Shown in pieces: positions 1-10,779 of a DNA stretch of 41,700 bases. Numbering within the stretch: the first letter of the stretch is position 1; each line of letters starts with the position of its first letter. The DNA is from Tannerella sp. GTDB lineage: Bacteria > Bacteroidota > Bacteroidia > Bacteroidales > Tannerellaceae. The DNA lies in contig JAISNP010000136.1 of the NCBI GenBank assembly GCA_031276175.1, positions 1-41,700 on the forward strand. Direction: 5' to 3'. The notes below the pieces were generated by a model, which had not been told where the DNA came from, ran no database searches, and saw only the letters and a list, made by a program, of their open reading frames with translations. A program made the translations under genes and the position numbers.

Positions 1-70
1 CCATGGAGCGAAATTAACAGCGCCGTGATCCCGTAAATCACACCCGGATACGGAAGGAGAAGACATGCGG

Positions 71-97
71 AAGGCCGCCTCGCTGCGAGGGGGTCTT
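71..97 (+). terminator. terminator-like hairpin
   Basis: A 12-position stem (71-82 with 86-97, one G-G mismatch and one G-T pair) closes on a CTG loop and is followed by the T-rich but broken run cttctttgtgt on the + strand. It may end a gene lying left of the window. The imperfect T tract makes this a weak call. Confidence 0.35.
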
Positions 98-654
98 CTT
101 TGTGTATGAATGTCGGAATCATTGCCCGGCAGCCCGACGGGCAGCTCCCGACGGGACGGGGGAGCGGATGAAATATTCTGCTTCTTTAATGCTGCGGCAT
201 ACGAAAAAAAACGGAGGGTTGTCGAAACCCTCCGTTCAAATAAATAACCTTCTCGTAAAGTATCCCTTATCTGCTATATTTTTATACGCTTCCCGTCCGG
301 CTTTTCGGGTGCGGCTGTTGTCATTGATTTGCGTAGCGTCCCTTAGACTGCACGACGGTCGACGGGTTTAATTGTGTATGTAAATTTTTTTTCGGAACGT
401 TTTCCAATAAATCCAAAACCGTTTTTTATTCCTGCCTGCCGCCTGTTTCGCTGTTGCTGCAAGTGCGCGTTTCCGATTGCGGTTTCCCGCCGAAACGGTA
501 TGTGGCGGAGAGTTTGAACATTATGACCGGACGTATGTCTTGCCTCCGCACGTTTTTGTTTACGTACAACAGGCTCTAAATTGTTTTTAACCGTAATCGG
601 CGTACAACTTGCATAAAGTAATCGCAAGATCATGTTATTTGGGAATATAATTAC
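98..654. other. intergenic stretch upstream of gltB
   Basis: About 560 bases with no gene I can support. Short open frames on both strands (for example 102-371 on + and 343-669 on -) show no family resemblance, and the first runs straight through the terminator at 204-236. I saw no tRNA fold. The terminator at 204-236 hints at a leftward transcript, possibly a small RNA starting somewhere in 240-650, but I could not find a clean promoter for it. Confidence 0.5.
204..236 (-). terminator. intrinsic terminator read leftward
   Basis: A perfect 11-bp stem (210-220 with 226-236) has a five-base loop. Eight A residues on + (204-211) become a U8 tract on the - strand RNA directly after the stem. On + there is no T run after the hairpin, so this works leftward. 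No convincing - strand gene lies between it and gltB, so what it terminates is unknown. Confidence 0.65.
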
Positions 655-662
655 TATCTTTG
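655..662 (+). promoter_or_regulatory. -7 box of the gltB promoter
   Basis: TATCTTTG matches the Bacteroidetes TAnnTTTG element. No clean TTTG -33 box sits 19-22 bases upstream (a TTTG at 638-641 is too close). Initiation about five bases after the box would give a leader of roughly 50 nt before the gltB start. Confidence 0.5.
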
Positions 663-716
663 CAACCACAAAAGAATACAGGCATTGACTGATAACGGCA
701 AAATGTCAATCACAAA

Positions 717-3700
717 ATGAATAAAACAAATAACCGTAACGATACGGCAGGATTGTATGACGTATCGAATGAACATGATGCGTGCGGCGTGGGGATGATC
801 GTGCAGGTACATGGAGAGAAATCGCACGAAATTGTGGAATCCGCGCTTAAAGTGCTCGAAAACCTGCGTCATCGCGGGGCGGAAGGCGCCGACAATAAGA
901 CGGGCGACGGCGCAGGCATCATGCTTCAGATACCGCACGAATTTATTTTGCTCCAGGGGATTCCCGTCCCCGAAAAAGGGAAATACGGCACGGGGCTGAT
1001 TTTCCTTCCCAAGGACGAAAGGCAGCAGTCCGAAATACTGAGCATCATGATCGACGAAACGGAAAAGGAAGGCCTGTCGGTAATGCACATGCGGAAGGTG
1101 CCGACCAATCCTTCCATTCTCGGAACAGATGCGCTGGCCACGGAGCCTGACATCAAACAGGTGTTTATCACGGGATGCAGCGACCGGGAAAAACTTGAAC
1201 TGAAGCTGTACATCATACGCAAGCGAATCGAAAAACGTGTCGCCAACAGCCGCTTGCCCGACAAGGACGATTTCTACGTGGCCTCGCTGTCGACGCGCAA
1301 CATTGTATATAAAGGTATGCTGGAAACGATGCAGCTGCGCCATTATTATCCCGATCTGGTAAACAGTTATTTCACGTCGGGGCTGGCGCTGGTACATTCG
1401 CGATTCAGCACGAATACCTTCCCGCGATGGAGCCTCGCCCAGCCGTTTCGCCTGCTGGCGCACAACGGCGAAATCAATACCATTCGCGGCAACCGCGGCT
1501 GGATGGAGGCGCGCGAAAGCGTCCTGACGCTGCCCTCGCTCGACAATATCGACGATATACGCCCGATTGTGCAGCAGGGGATGAGCGACAGCGCCTCGCT
1601 CGACAATGTGCTGGAATTTCTGGTCGCCTCCGGAATGAGCCTCCCCCACGCCATGGCAATGCTCATCCCCGAAAGTTTTAACGACAAGAATCCCATTACG
1701 GAAGACCTGAAGGCTTTCTACGAATATCATTCCATCCTCATGGAGCCGTGGGACGGCCCGGCAGCGCTGCTTTTCAGCGACGGTCGCTATGCAGGCGGAA
1801 TGTTAGACCGCAACGGGCTGCGCCCCGCCCGTTATCTGGTGACGACAAACGACATCATGGTCGTATCGTCCGAAGTGGGCGTCATCGACTTCGAGCCGGG
1901 GGAAATCAAGGCCAAGGGACGATTGCAGCCCGGCAAAATCATACTGGTGGATACGGAGACAGGCGTCATCTATTTCGACCGCGAACTCAAAAAGCAACTG
2001 TCCGAAGACAAACCGTATCGCAAGTGGTTAACGGATAACCGGGTTGAACTGGACGAACTGAAGTCCGGGCGGCACATGACCGGCTCGGTAGAGAAATACG
2101 AACAACTGCTCCGCCAGTTCGACTTCAGCCGCGAAGACATCGAGCGCATCATCATCCCGATGTGTACAAGCGGCGCCGAACCCGTCGGGTCGATGGGAAA
2201 CGATACGCCGCTTGCCGTACTTTCGTCGCATCCGCAACTGCTGTACAATTACTTCCGCCAACAGTTCGCACAAGTCACCAACCCGCCCATAGACCCCATC
2301 CGCGAAGAACTCGTAATGAGTCTGGCCGAATACATCGGCACGGTGGGCGACAGTATACTCGTGCCGAACGAATCGCATTGCAAAATGGTGCGCCTGCCGC
2401 ATCCCATCCTGAGCAATACCCAGTTAGACATCCTCTGCCACATCGGCTACAAGGGATTCAAAAGCGTCAAACTGTCCATGCTCTACGAAGTGAATCAGGG
2501 AAGCGCGGGAATGGAACGCGCACTCGACCGGCTTTGCAGGCAGGCCGAGCAGTCTGTCGGGGAAGGTAAAAACTACATCATCCTGAGCGACCGGAATGTG
2601 GACGAGACGTATGCCCCCATCCCCTCGCTGCTGGCCGTCAGCGCCGTTCACCATTACCTCATTTCCGTGCAGAAACGGGTGCAGACAGCGCTCATCGTAG
2701 AAACAGGCGAGATGCGCGAGGTAATGCACGCCGCACTGCTGCTGGGCTTCGGCGCCAGTGCGCTGAATCCCTACATGGCATTTGCCGTCATGGATGAACT
2801 GGTTAAAAACAACGAGATACAGCTTGATTACGGAACGGCTGAAAAGAACTACGTCAAAGCGCTCTGCAAAGGACTGTTCAAAGTACTCAGCAAAATGGGG
2901 ATAAGCACGATACGCAGCTACCGCGGCGCAAAGCTGTTTGAATCCATAGGGCTTGGCAAGGAACTTGTCGATAAATATTTCGGAAATACGGTAAGCAAAG
3001 TGGGCGGCATCCGCACGGAAGAAATAGCCGACGACTCCCGCAGGCTTCATGAAGCGGCATTTAAAAAGCCGTTGGGCAATGTGCTCCCCTACAAAGGCGT
3101 GCTCAGTTATCGCAAAGACGGGGAACGACATGCGTGGAATCCCGAAACGATTTCGACCCTGCAATTAGCCACCCGCCTGGGCAGTTACGGGAAATTCAAG
3201 GAATATACGCGCCTTGTCGACGAAAAAGAAGAGCCTGTCTTCCTGCGCGATTTCCTGACGCCGAGGAAAAGAACCCCCATCCCGATAGAAGAAGTCGAAC
3301 CTGCGAGCGAAATCATGAAACGTTTCGTGACCGGCGCAATGAGCTACGGCTCAATCAGCCAGGAAGCGCACGAAACAATCGCAACGGCGCTGAACAAAAT
3401 CAACGGCCGCAGCAATACGGGCGAGGGCGGCGAAGATCCCGCACGATTCAAGCCGCGTGAAGACGGCGTGTCGCTCCGCTCGGCAATCAAGCAAATCGCT
3501 TCCGGGCGGTTCGGCGTCACCACCGAATATCTGGTGAACGCCGACGAGATACAAATCAAAATCGCTCAAGGCGCAAAGCCGGGCGAGGGCGGACAGTTGC
3601 CCGGTCACAAGGTGAACGTAATCATTGCCCGGACACGACATTCCATTCCCGGCATATCCCTTATTTCGCCGCCGCCGCATCATGACATCTACTCGATTGA

Positions 3701-5231
3701 AGACCTGGCGCAACTGATTTTCGACTTGAAAAACGTGAATCCCAATGCCGAAATCAGCGTAAAACTTGTTTCCGAAAGCGGCGTGGGGACTATTGCGGCA
3801 GGCGTGGCAAAGGCAAAGGCCGACCGGATTATCATTTCGGGAGCCGACGGCGGAACGGGAGCCTCGCCGATCAGTTCAATCCGTTACGCCGGCACTCCTC
3901 CCGAACTCGGACTGTCGGAAACCCAACAGACGCTCGTGATTAACGGACTTCGCGGGCAAGTCCGCCTGCAAACGGACGGACAGTTGAAGACCGGCCGCGA
4001 TATTATCCTGATGGCCATGCTGGGCGCCGAAGAATTTGGCTTTGCCACATCGGCGCTGATCGTGCTGGGATGCGTAATGATGCGCAAATGCCACATGAAC
4101 ACTTGCCCGGTAGGCGTGGCTACGCAGGACGAAAGCTTGCGTAAACGTTTTCACGGCAGGCACGAATATCTGGTGAACTTCTTCACCTTCCTTGCCGAAG
4201 AAGTGCGCGAGCATCTTGCGGAGATGGGCTTTGCGAAGCTGGAAGACATCATCGGCAGGACGGATTTGCTGGAACGCAAGCCGCTGACGGGCGTCAGGAA
4301 ACATGACCTGCTGCATTTCTCCGACCTGCTGCATTTCCCCGGAGAGGGAAAAAGCCTGTCTATCCGCCAAACTACAAAACAGATCCACCGCATCACGGAA
4401 ATAAAAGACCGCGACATCATCCGTCAGGCGAAAGAGGCTATCGAGAATCGGCTGCCGGTGTCTCTCGACCATGCCATTGCCAATACCGACCGTGCCGTGG
4501 GCGCCATGCTTTCAGGCATCATTGCCCGGAAATACGGACATGAGGGATTGCCGGACAATACGCTGAACGTAAAATTCAAAGGCTCCGCCGGACAAAGTTT
4601 CGGCGCGTTTCTGGTACACGGCGTACATTTCCGTCTCGAAGGCGAAGCCAACGATTATCTCGGCAAGGGATTGAGCGGAGGGCACATCAGCGTGATGCCG
4701 CCGATTCGTTCCACCTTTGCGGCGACCGAAAATACCATAGCCGGCAATACCTTGCTGTATGGAGCTACAAGCGGAGAGGTGTACATCAGCGGTCGCGTGG
4801 GCGAACGGTTCTGCGTCCGCAACAGCGGCGCCATTGCCGTAGTGGAAGGCGTGGGCGACCATTGCTGCGAATACATGACGGGCGGCCGCGTGGTCGTACT
4901 GGGAGAAACCGGACGTAATTTTGCTGCCGGAATGAGCGGAGGCGTGGCCTACGTGTGGAACAAAAAAGGGGACTTCGACTTTTACTGCAATATGGAAATG
5001 GTGGAACTCTCCCTGATTGAAGACAATATATCGCGAAAGGAACTGTACGGGCTGATCACCAAACATCATCAGTATACGGGCAGCCGGCTGGCGTGGAAAA
5101 TAATTGGGCAGTGGGATAATTATGTGGAAGAATTCATTAAGGTTGTCCCGATTGAATACAAGAAAGTGTTGCAGGAAGAACAGATGAAAAAACTGCAACA
5201 GAAAATCGCCGAAATGCAGCATGACTATTAA
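717..5231 (+). CDS. gltB: glutamate synthase, large (alpha) subunit
   Basis: Transfers the amide of glutamine to 2-oxoglutarate, giving two glutamates (GOGAT cycle), with electrons supplied by the GltD subunit. The 1504 residues match the full family length. A class II glutamine amidotransferase domain starts at Cys23 (EHDACGVG), so the first 22 residues are presumably a removed propeptide, as is known for this family. The central domain, the FMN-binding TIM barrel and the C-terminal GXGXG beta-helix (around GGRVVVLGETGRN) follow. The 3Fe-4S ligands are Cys1119, Cys1125 and Cys1130 in CxxxxxCxxxxC. A small in-frame 18-bp duplication (DLLHFS/DLLHFP) lies at about 4305-4340 in a linker. gltD starts 12 bases after the stop. 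Confidence 0.97.
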   Translation: MNKTNNRNDTAGLYDVSNEHDACGVGMIVQVHGEKSHEIVESALKVLENLRHRGAEGADNKTGDGAGIMLQIPHEFILLQGIPVPEKGKYGTGLIFLPKDERQQSEILSIMIDETEKEGLSVMHMRKVPTNPSILGTDALATEPDIKQVFITGCSDREKLELKLYIIRKRIEKRVANSRLPDKDDFYVASLSTRNIVYKGMLETMQLRHYYPDLVNSYFTSGLALVHSRFSTNTFPRWSLAQPFRLLAHNGEINTIRGNRGWMEARESVLTLPSLDNIDDIRPIVQQGMSDSASLDNVLEFLVASGMSLPHAMAMLIPESFNDKNPITEDLKAFYEYHSILMEPWDGPAALLFSDGRYAGGMLDRNGLRPARYLVTTNDIMVVSSEVGVIDFEPGEIKAKGRLQPGKIILVDTETGVIYFDRELKKQLSEDKPYRKWLTDNRVELDELKSGRHMTGSVEKYEQLLRQFDFSREDIERIIIPMCTSGAEPVGSMGNDTPLAVLSSHPQLLYNYFRQQFAQVTNPPIDPIREELVMSLAEYIGTVGDSILVPNESHCKMVRLPHPILSNTQLDILCHIGYKGFKSVKLSMLYEVNQGSAGMERALDRLCRQAEQSVGEGKNYIILSDRNVDETYAPIPSLLAVSAVHHYLISVQKRVQTALIVETGEMREVMHAALLLGFGASALNPYMAFAVMDELVKNNEIQLDYGTAEKNYVKALCKGLFKVLSKMGISTIRSYRGAKLFESIGLGKELVDKYFGNTVSKVGGIRTEEIADDSRRLHEAAFKKPLGNVLPYKGVLSYRKDGERHAWNPETISTLQLATRLGSYGKFKEYTRLVDEKEEPVFLRDFLTPRKRTPIPIEEVEPASEIMKRFVTGAMSYGSISQEAHETIATALNKINGRSNTGEGGEDPARFKPREDGVSLRSAIKQIASGRFGVTTEYLVNADEIQIKIAQGAKPGEGGQLPGHKVNVIIARTRHSIPGISLISPPPHHDIYSIEDLAQLIFDLKNVNPNAEISVKLVSESGVGTIAAGVAKAKADRIIISGADGGTGASPISSIRYAGTPPELGLSETQQTLVINGLRGQVRLQTDGQLKTGRDIILMAMLGAEEFGFATSALIVLGCVMMRKCHMNTCPVGVATQDESLRKRFHGRHEYLVNFFTFLAEEVREHLAEMGFAKLEDIIGRTDLLERKPLTGVRKHDLLHFSDLLHFPGEGKSLSIRQTTKQIHRITEIKDRDIIRQAKEAIENRLPVSLDHAIANTDRAVGAMLSGIIARKYGHEGLPDNTLNVKFKGSAGQSFGAFLVHGVHFRLEGEANDYLGKGLSGGHISVMPPIRSTFAATENTIAGNTLLYGATSGEVYISGRVGERFCVRNSGAIAVVEGVGDHCCEYMTGGRVVVLGETGRNFAAGMSGGVAYVWNKKGDFDFYCNMEMVELSLIEDNISRKELYGLITKHHQYTGSRLAWKIIGQWDNYVEEFIKVVPIEYKKVLQEEQMKKLQQKIAEMQHDY

Positions 5232-5243
5232 AAAAAGACAGAG

Positions 5244-6677
5244 ATGGGTAATCCGAAAGCATTTTTGACCATACCGAGACGGGAAGCCGGTTATCGTCCC
5301 GCAAGTGACAGGATTCACGACTACGGCGAAGTGGAGCAGACGCTGAACAACAGCGACCGCCGCACGCAGGCATCCCGCTGCATGGATTGCGGCGTGCCGT
5401 TTTGCCACTGGGCGTGTCCGATAGGCAATAAACAGCCGGAATGGCAGGACATGCTGTACCGCGGACGGTGGCGAGACGCTTATCATGTATTGGAACAGAC
5501 CTGTGATTTCCCGGAGTTTACGGGCAGGATATGTCCGGCGCTCTGCGAAAAAAGTTGCGTACTGTCGCTCAGTATCCATGAGCCTGTAACGATTCGCGAG
5601 AACGAGGTTGCCATCGCCGAAATGGCGTTCCGGGAAGGATATATCCGGCCGGCAACACCTGTGCGCAACGGCATGAGGGTGGCGGTCGTGGGAAGCGGCC
5701 CTGCGGGACTGACCGTTGCAAACCGACTGAACAGGAAAGGATTTGAAGTAACTGTGTTTGAAAAAGACGAACGGCCGGGCGGCCTGCTTCGCTACGGCAT
5801 CCCGAATTTCAAACTGGGCAAGACAGTTGTAGACCGCCGCATCAGCCTGATGGAAGCCGAAGGCGTCCTGTTCAAAACAAAAACGAAAGTGGGCAGGGAT
5901 GTTTCCGCCGGGGAGGTGGTCGATTCATTTGATGCGGTGTGCATTGCCGTTGGGTGCGAAGTGCCGCGCGATTTGCCGGTTGAGGGACGTAACCTGAAAG
6001 GCATTCATTTTGCTATGGACTTCCTGTCGCAGCAAATTCGCATCCTGCAGCAAACCAACACGCTCAGAAAAGATATGATCCTTGCAAGAGACAGGCGCGT
6101 GCTGGTCATCGGCGGCGGGGATACGGGCAGCGACTGCGTCGGCACGTCGAACCGCCACGGCGCGACAAGCGTCACGCAAATAGAAATCCTGCCGAAGCCG
6201 CCTGCCGATTTCAATCCGCAAACGCCCTGGCCGATGTATCCGCAGATATTGAAGACCAGCAGCAGCCACGAAGAGGGGTGCATCCGCCGCTGGAACCTGG
6301 CCACGAACAGGTTTATCGGCGAAAAGGGCATATTGAAAGGCGTAGAGGCGGAAGAAGTGGAATGGATACAGGCGAAAGACGGCGGACGGCCGACAATGAA
6401 ACCGACCGGAAAAAAAGAAATACTGGAGGCCGACCTCGCGTTCCTGTGCATGGGCTTTACAAATCCCGTGCAGGACGGTTTGCTGAAAGAACTGGCGCTG
6501 CCGACGACCGAACGCAAGACCATCGCCGCCGATGCGGACGGGCGGACTTCCTGCCCGAACGTTTTTGCCTGCGGCGATGCGGTGTCGGGCGCAAGCCTTG
6601 TCGTTCGTGCCATGGCGTCGGGATGCAGGACAGCCGAAGCTGTTGCAAGACATTTGTCGGGAAAAACAGGGCGCTAA
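5244..6677 (+). CDS. gltD: glutamate synthase, small (beta) subunit
   Basis: FAD-dependent oxidoreductase that takes electrons from NAD(P)H and passes them through iron-sulfur clusters to GltB. The N-terminal cluster domain shows Cys46, Cys49, Cys54 and Cys58, then Cys97, Cys101 and Cys105. An FAD Rossmann motif GSGPAG lies at about 150-155 and an NAD(P)H motif GGGDTGSDC near residue 290. The late segment ANVF-like CPNVFACGDA is the usual second FAD contact. The 477 residues are normal for the family. Adjacent to gltB with a 12-base gap, so clearly one transcription unit. asnB follows after 36 bases. Confidence 0.96.
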   Translation: MGNPKAFLTIPRREAGYRPASDRIHDYGEVEQTLNNSDRRTQASRCMDCGVPFCHWACPIGNKQPEWQDMLYRGRWRDAYHVLEQTCDFPEFTGRICPALCEKSCVLSLSIHEPVTIRENEVAIAEMAFREGYIRPATPVRNGMRVAVVGSGPAGLTVANRLNRKGFEVTVFEKDERPGGLLRYGIPNFKLGKTVVDRRISLMEAEGVLFKTKTKVGRDVSAGEVVDSFDAVCIAVGCEVPRDLPVEGRNLKGIHFAMDFLSQQIRILQQTNTLRKDMILARDRRVLVIGGGDTGSDCVGTSNRHGATSVTQIEILPKPPADFNPQTPWPMYPQILKTSSSHEEGCIRRWNLATNRFIGEKGILKGVEAEEVEWIQAKDGGRPTMKPTGKKEILEADLAFLCMGFTNPVQDGLLKELALPTTERKTIAADADGRTSCPNVFACGDAVSGASLVVRAMASGCRTAEAVARHLSGKTGR

Positions 6678-6713
6678 CAGGATATACGGAAATAAACAAC
6701 AAAATCAATTTTT

Positions 6714-8384
6714 ATGTGCGGAATAACAGCAATATTCGATATTCGCAAGGAAGAATCGTTGGATAGACTTCGGACGCAGGCGTTGCAAATGAGCAAGCGC
6801 ATCCGCCACCGCGGCCCGGACTGGAGTGGAATTTATACGGGAAACAGAGCCATTCTGGTGCACGAGCGTCTCTCAATTGTAGACCCGGCTTCGGGAAAGC
6901 AGCCCCTGTTCAGTCCCGACGGCAAAGTGATTCTCTGTGTCAACGGCGAGATTTACAATCATCTGGAAATACGTGAACGGCTGAAAGGCAAGTACGATTT
7001 CCGGACAGGTTCCGACTGCGAGGTGATTCTTGCCCTCTATCGGGAAAAGGGCATCGACTTTCTGGAAGACCTGAACGGGATTTTTGCCTTTGCGCTTTAC
7101 GACGAGGCGAACGACACGTTCCTGATTGCCCGCGACCCGATAGGCGTCATTCCGCTTTATGTCGGGACGGACAACAATGGGCATGTACTGGTTTCGTCCG
7201 AACTGAAAGGCATGGAGGGTTTTGCCGTTCAATACGATCAGTTCCCGCCCGGATACTACCGGTACAGCAAAGACCCTGCGCCCGTCCGGTGGTATACCCG
7301 CGACTGGATGGACTACAAAAACGTGCGCAGCAACAGAAGCGAGAAAATCGTTTTGCGCGAAGCGCTGGAAAACGCCGTACGCCGGCAGTTGATGAGCGAC
7401 GTGCCTTACGGCGTACTGCTTTCGGGCGGGCTTGACTCGTCCGTCATCTCGGCGATTGCCAAACGGTTTGCATCCAAACGCATTGAATGTGGGCAAAAAA
7501 CGGATGCCTGGTGGCCGCAGTTACACTCGTTTGCCATCGGACTGGAAGGTTCGCCGGACTTGATTGCCGCAAAAAAGGTGGCCGACCATATCGGCACCAT
7601 TCATCACGAAATACACTACACGATACAGGAAGGCCTCGACGCCATTCGCGACGTGATTTATCATATCGAAACCTACGACGTTACGACCGTCCGCGCCTCA
7701 ACGCCGATGTATCTGCTGGCGCGCGTAATCAAAAGCATGGGCATTAAGATGGTGCTCAGCGGCGAAGGCGCCGACGAGGTGTTTGGCGGCTATTTGTATT
7801 TCCATAAGGCGCCGGATGCGGAATCTTTTCACGACGAAACGCTTCGCAAAATCGGTAAACTGTATCTCTACGACTGTCTGCGAGCCAACAAAAGCCTGGC
7901 TGCATGGGGAGTGGAGGGGCGCGTGCCGTTTCTGGACAAGGAGTTTCTGGACGTGGCCATGCGGCTCAATCCCGAATCGAAAATGGCGCCCGGAAAGGTG
8001 ATTGAAAAGAAAATCCTTCGCGAAGCGTTCGAAGACCTGCTGCCCGAAAGCGTCGTCTGGCGGCAAAAGGAGCAATTTTCCGACGGCGTAGGCTACAACT
8101 GGATCGACACGCTGCGGCAAGTAGCTGCGGAGCAGGTCAGCGACGCACAGATGGCGCAGGCTGCCGAACGTTTCCCCGTCAACACGCCGCTGAACAAGGA
8201 AGAATACCGCTACCGCACGATTTTTGAAGAATATTTCCCCAGCGAAAGCGCCATCCGTTCGGTGCCGTCCGTCCCCAGCGTGGCCTGTTCCACTGCCGAG
8301 GCGCTCGCTTGGGACAAGACGTTCCAAAACATGAACGAACCAAGCGGACGCGCCGTGAAAGACGTGCACCTCGACGGATATTGA
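6714..8384 (+). CDS. asnB: asparagine synthase B (glutamine-hydrolysing)
   Basis: Makes asparagine from aspartate, ATP and glutamine. The start is fixed by the motif MCGI: Cys2 becomes the N-terminal nucleophile of the class II amidotransferase domain. The synthetase half carries the pyrophosphate loop SGGLDSS at residues 237-243 and the GEGADEVFGGY segment. Length 556 is standard for bacterial AsnB. It sits directly after gltBD, a common Bacteroidales order that groups ammonia assimilation with its amide products. No regulatory site is visible in the 36-base gap, so it probably depends on the gltB promoter. Confidence 0.96.
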   Translation: MCGITAIFDIRKEESLDRLRTQALQMSKRIRHRGPDWSGIYTGNRAILVHERLSIVDPASGKQPLFSPDGKVILCVNGEIYNHLEIRERLKGKYDFRTGSDCEVILALYREKGIDFLEDLNGIFAFALYDEANDTFLIARDPIGVIPLYVGTDNNGHVLVSSELKGMEGFAVQYDQFPPGYYRYSKDPAPVRWYTRDWMDYKNVRSNRSEKIVLREALENAVRRQLMSDVPYGVLLSGGLDSSVISAIAKRFASKRIECGQKTDAWWPQLHSFAIGLEGSPDLIAAKKVADHIGTIHHEIHYTIQEGLDAIRDVIYHIETYDVTTVRASTPMYLLARVIKSMGIKMVLSGEGADEVFGGYLYFHKAPDAESFHDETLRKIGKLYLYDCLRANKSLAAWGVEGRVPFLDKEFLDVAMRLNPESKMAPGKVIEKKILREAFEDLLPESVVWRQKEQFSDGVGYNWIDTLRQVAAEQVSDAQMAQAAERFPVNTPLNKEEYRYRTIFEEYFPSESAIRSVPSVPSVACSTAEALAWDKTFQNMNEPSGRAVKDVHLDGY

Positions 8385-8414
8385 TGCCGACGGAGTTTAC
8401 AGATACGACTTTAT

Positions 8415-8978
8415 ATGAAATATACGCAAACACACATTCCGGGCATATGGATAATCGAACCTGTGACGTTCGGCGACACGAGAGGCTATTTTTTCGAAGC
8501 ATATAAGCAGCCTGAATTTGAACGCCACATAGGCGCCGTCGATTTCATGCAGGACAACGAATCCGGCTCCGTCAGGGGCGTCTTGCGCGGACTGCACTAT
8601 CAGTTGGCGCCCTGTTCGCAGGCCAAACTTGTTCGCGTGATTCGCGGGCATGTGCTGGACGTGGCTGTGGACATACGCCGCGGCTCGCCTGCCTTCGGAA
8701 AGTATATCTCGGTCGAACTGTCGGGCGAAAACCGGCGGCAAATGTTCATCCCGAAAGGCTTTGCGCACGGATTTTACGTGATGAGCGAAACAGCCGTATT
8801 TACCTACAAAGTAGACAGCCCGTACATGCCGGAGTACGAAAGGAGCATCCGTTTCGTCGACCCGGCTATCGGCATCGACATGACATTCGCGGCTAACGAC
8901 AGGCCGATTATGTCGGAAAAAGACGAACAGGCGCCCTTGCTTGCAGATGCGGAAATAAACTTCGAATACATTAAATAA
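8415..8978 (+). CDS. rfbC: dTDP-4-dehydrorhamnose 3,5-epimerase
   Basis: RmlC-type cupin epimerase that converts dTDP-4-dehydro-6-deoxyglucose to dTDP-4-dehydro-L-rhamnose, a step to the L-rhamnose donor of surface polysaccharides. The catalytic His61 lies in RGLHYQ and the family tyrosine is probably Tyr137 in DSPYMPEYE. The IPKGFAHGF segment is the typical cupin strand. The 187 residues are normal. It starts 30 bases after asnB and is followed by rfbB after 8 bases. The other two enzymes of the pathway (RfbA thymidylyltransferase, RfbD reductase) are not in this window. Confidence 0.95.
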   Translation: MKYTQTHIPGIWIIEPVTFGDTRGYFFEAYKQPEFERHIGAVDFMQDNESGSVRGVLRGLHYQLAPCSQAKLVRVIRGHVLDVAVDIRRGSPAFGKYISVELSGENRRQMFIPKGFAHGFYVMSETAVFTYKVDSPYMPEYERSIRFVDPAIGIDMTFAANDRPIMSEKDEQAPLLADAEINFEYIK

Positions 8979-8986
8979 GAATCACC

Positions 8987-10135
8987 ATGAATACCTATCT
9001 GATAACCGGCGGAGCCGGCTTTATCGGCGCAAATTTCGTAAAATACATGCGCCGGACGTATCCCGAAAACAGGTTGATTGTGCTGGACGCACTCACCTAC
9101 GCCGGAAACCTCGGCACCGTCGGCGACGACATTGACGGCGAACGTTGCGTGTTCATAAAGGGCGATATTGGAGACCGCACCCTGACGGCGGATATTTTCG
9201 ACCGGTATGCGGTGCAATACGTCGTGAATTTTGCCGCCGAAAGCCACGTGGACAGGAGCATCGAAGATCCGCAACTCTTCCTGACAACCAACATCCTCGG
9301 CGCTCAAAACCTGCTGGATGCCGCTCGTCGGGCGTGGGTCACGGGCAAGGACGAGGCCGGCTATCCGGTGTGGAAAGAAAATGTGCGCTTTCATCAGGTT
9401 TCGACCGACGAAGTGTACGGAAGCCTCGGCGACGAGGGTTATTTCCACGAGACCACGCCGCTCGATCCGCACAGCCCCTACAGCGCCTCCAAGGCAAGCG
9501 CCGACCTGTTTGTCAAGGCCTATTTCGATACCTACAAAATGCCGATCAGCATCACCCGCTGCTCCAACAACTACGGCCCCTACCACTTTCCGGAAAAACT
9601 GATACCGCTGGTAATAAACAACGTGCTGGAAGGAAAAAAACTGCCCGTTTACGGCGACGGCAGCAACGTCCGCGACTGGCTATACGTCGAAGACCACTGC
9701 AAAGCCATCGACGCCGTGATTCACCGCGGAACGCCGGGCGAGACATACAACGTCGGCGGACACAACGAGCGGACGAACATCGAAATCGTCCGCCTGATCA
9801 TCGCCACGATCAGGCAGTTGATGACCGAACGCCCGGAATACCGCCGGGCGCTGAAGACACGCGAAACGGATGCCGCCACAGGCCTGCCCTCGCTTGACCG
9901 AATCAACGACGACCTGATCGTCTTCGTAAAAGATCGCCTGGGACACGACCGGCGCTATGCCATCGACCCCGAAAAAATCACTTCCGAACTGGGATGGACG
10001 CCGGAAACGAATTTCGACTCCGGCATCGTCAAAACCGTGCGCTGGTATCTCGAAAATCAGGCATGGGTAGAAAACATTCTCAAGGGCGATTACATGAACT
10101 ACTACGCACGAATGTATGCCGACCGCGAACTGTAA
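8987..10135 (+). CDS. rfbB: dTDP-glucose 4,6-dehydratase
   Basis: Short-chain dehydrogenase-type enzyme that removes water from dTDP-glucose using bound NAD. The Rossmann motif GGAGFIG is at residues 8-14, the active-site stretch STDEVYG at 139-145, and the catalytic Tyr165 and Lys169 in YSASK. At 382 residues it is slightly longer than many homologues because of an insert around residues 110-130 (RRAWVTGKDEAG), which I believe is common in Bacteroidales versions. It precedes rfbC in the pathway although it follows it in the gene order. Confidence 0.95.
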   Translation: MNTYLITGGAGFIGANFVKYMRRTYPENRLIVLDALTYAGNLGTVGDDIDGERCVFIKGDIGDRTLTADIFDRYAVQYVVNFAAESHVDRSIEDPQLFLTTNILGAQNLLDAARRAWVTGKDEAGYPVWKENVRFHQVSTDEVYGSLGDEGYFHETTPLDPHSPYSASKASADLFVKAYFDTYKMPISITRCSNNYGPYHFPEKLIPLVINNVLEGKKLPVYGDGSNVRDWLYVEDHCKAIDAVIHRGTPGETYNVGGHNERTNIEIVRLIIATIRQLMTERPEYRRALKTRETDAATGLPSLDRINDDLIVFVKDRLGHDRRYAIDPEKITSELGWTPETNFDSGIVKTVRWYLENQAWVENILKGDYMNYYARMYADREL

Positions 10136-10150
10136 CCCGTCTCTCCCCGC

Positions 10151-10774
<624 letters not shown>

Positions 10775-10779
10775 AACGC

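Noticed and set aside
102..371. 89-codon open frame on +
   Set aside because: Crosses the strong hairpin at 204-236, no family resemblance, no promoter.
654..1730. 358-codon open frame on the - strand
   Set aside because: Antisense to gltB, no motif; would also need a start inside the amidotransferase domain.
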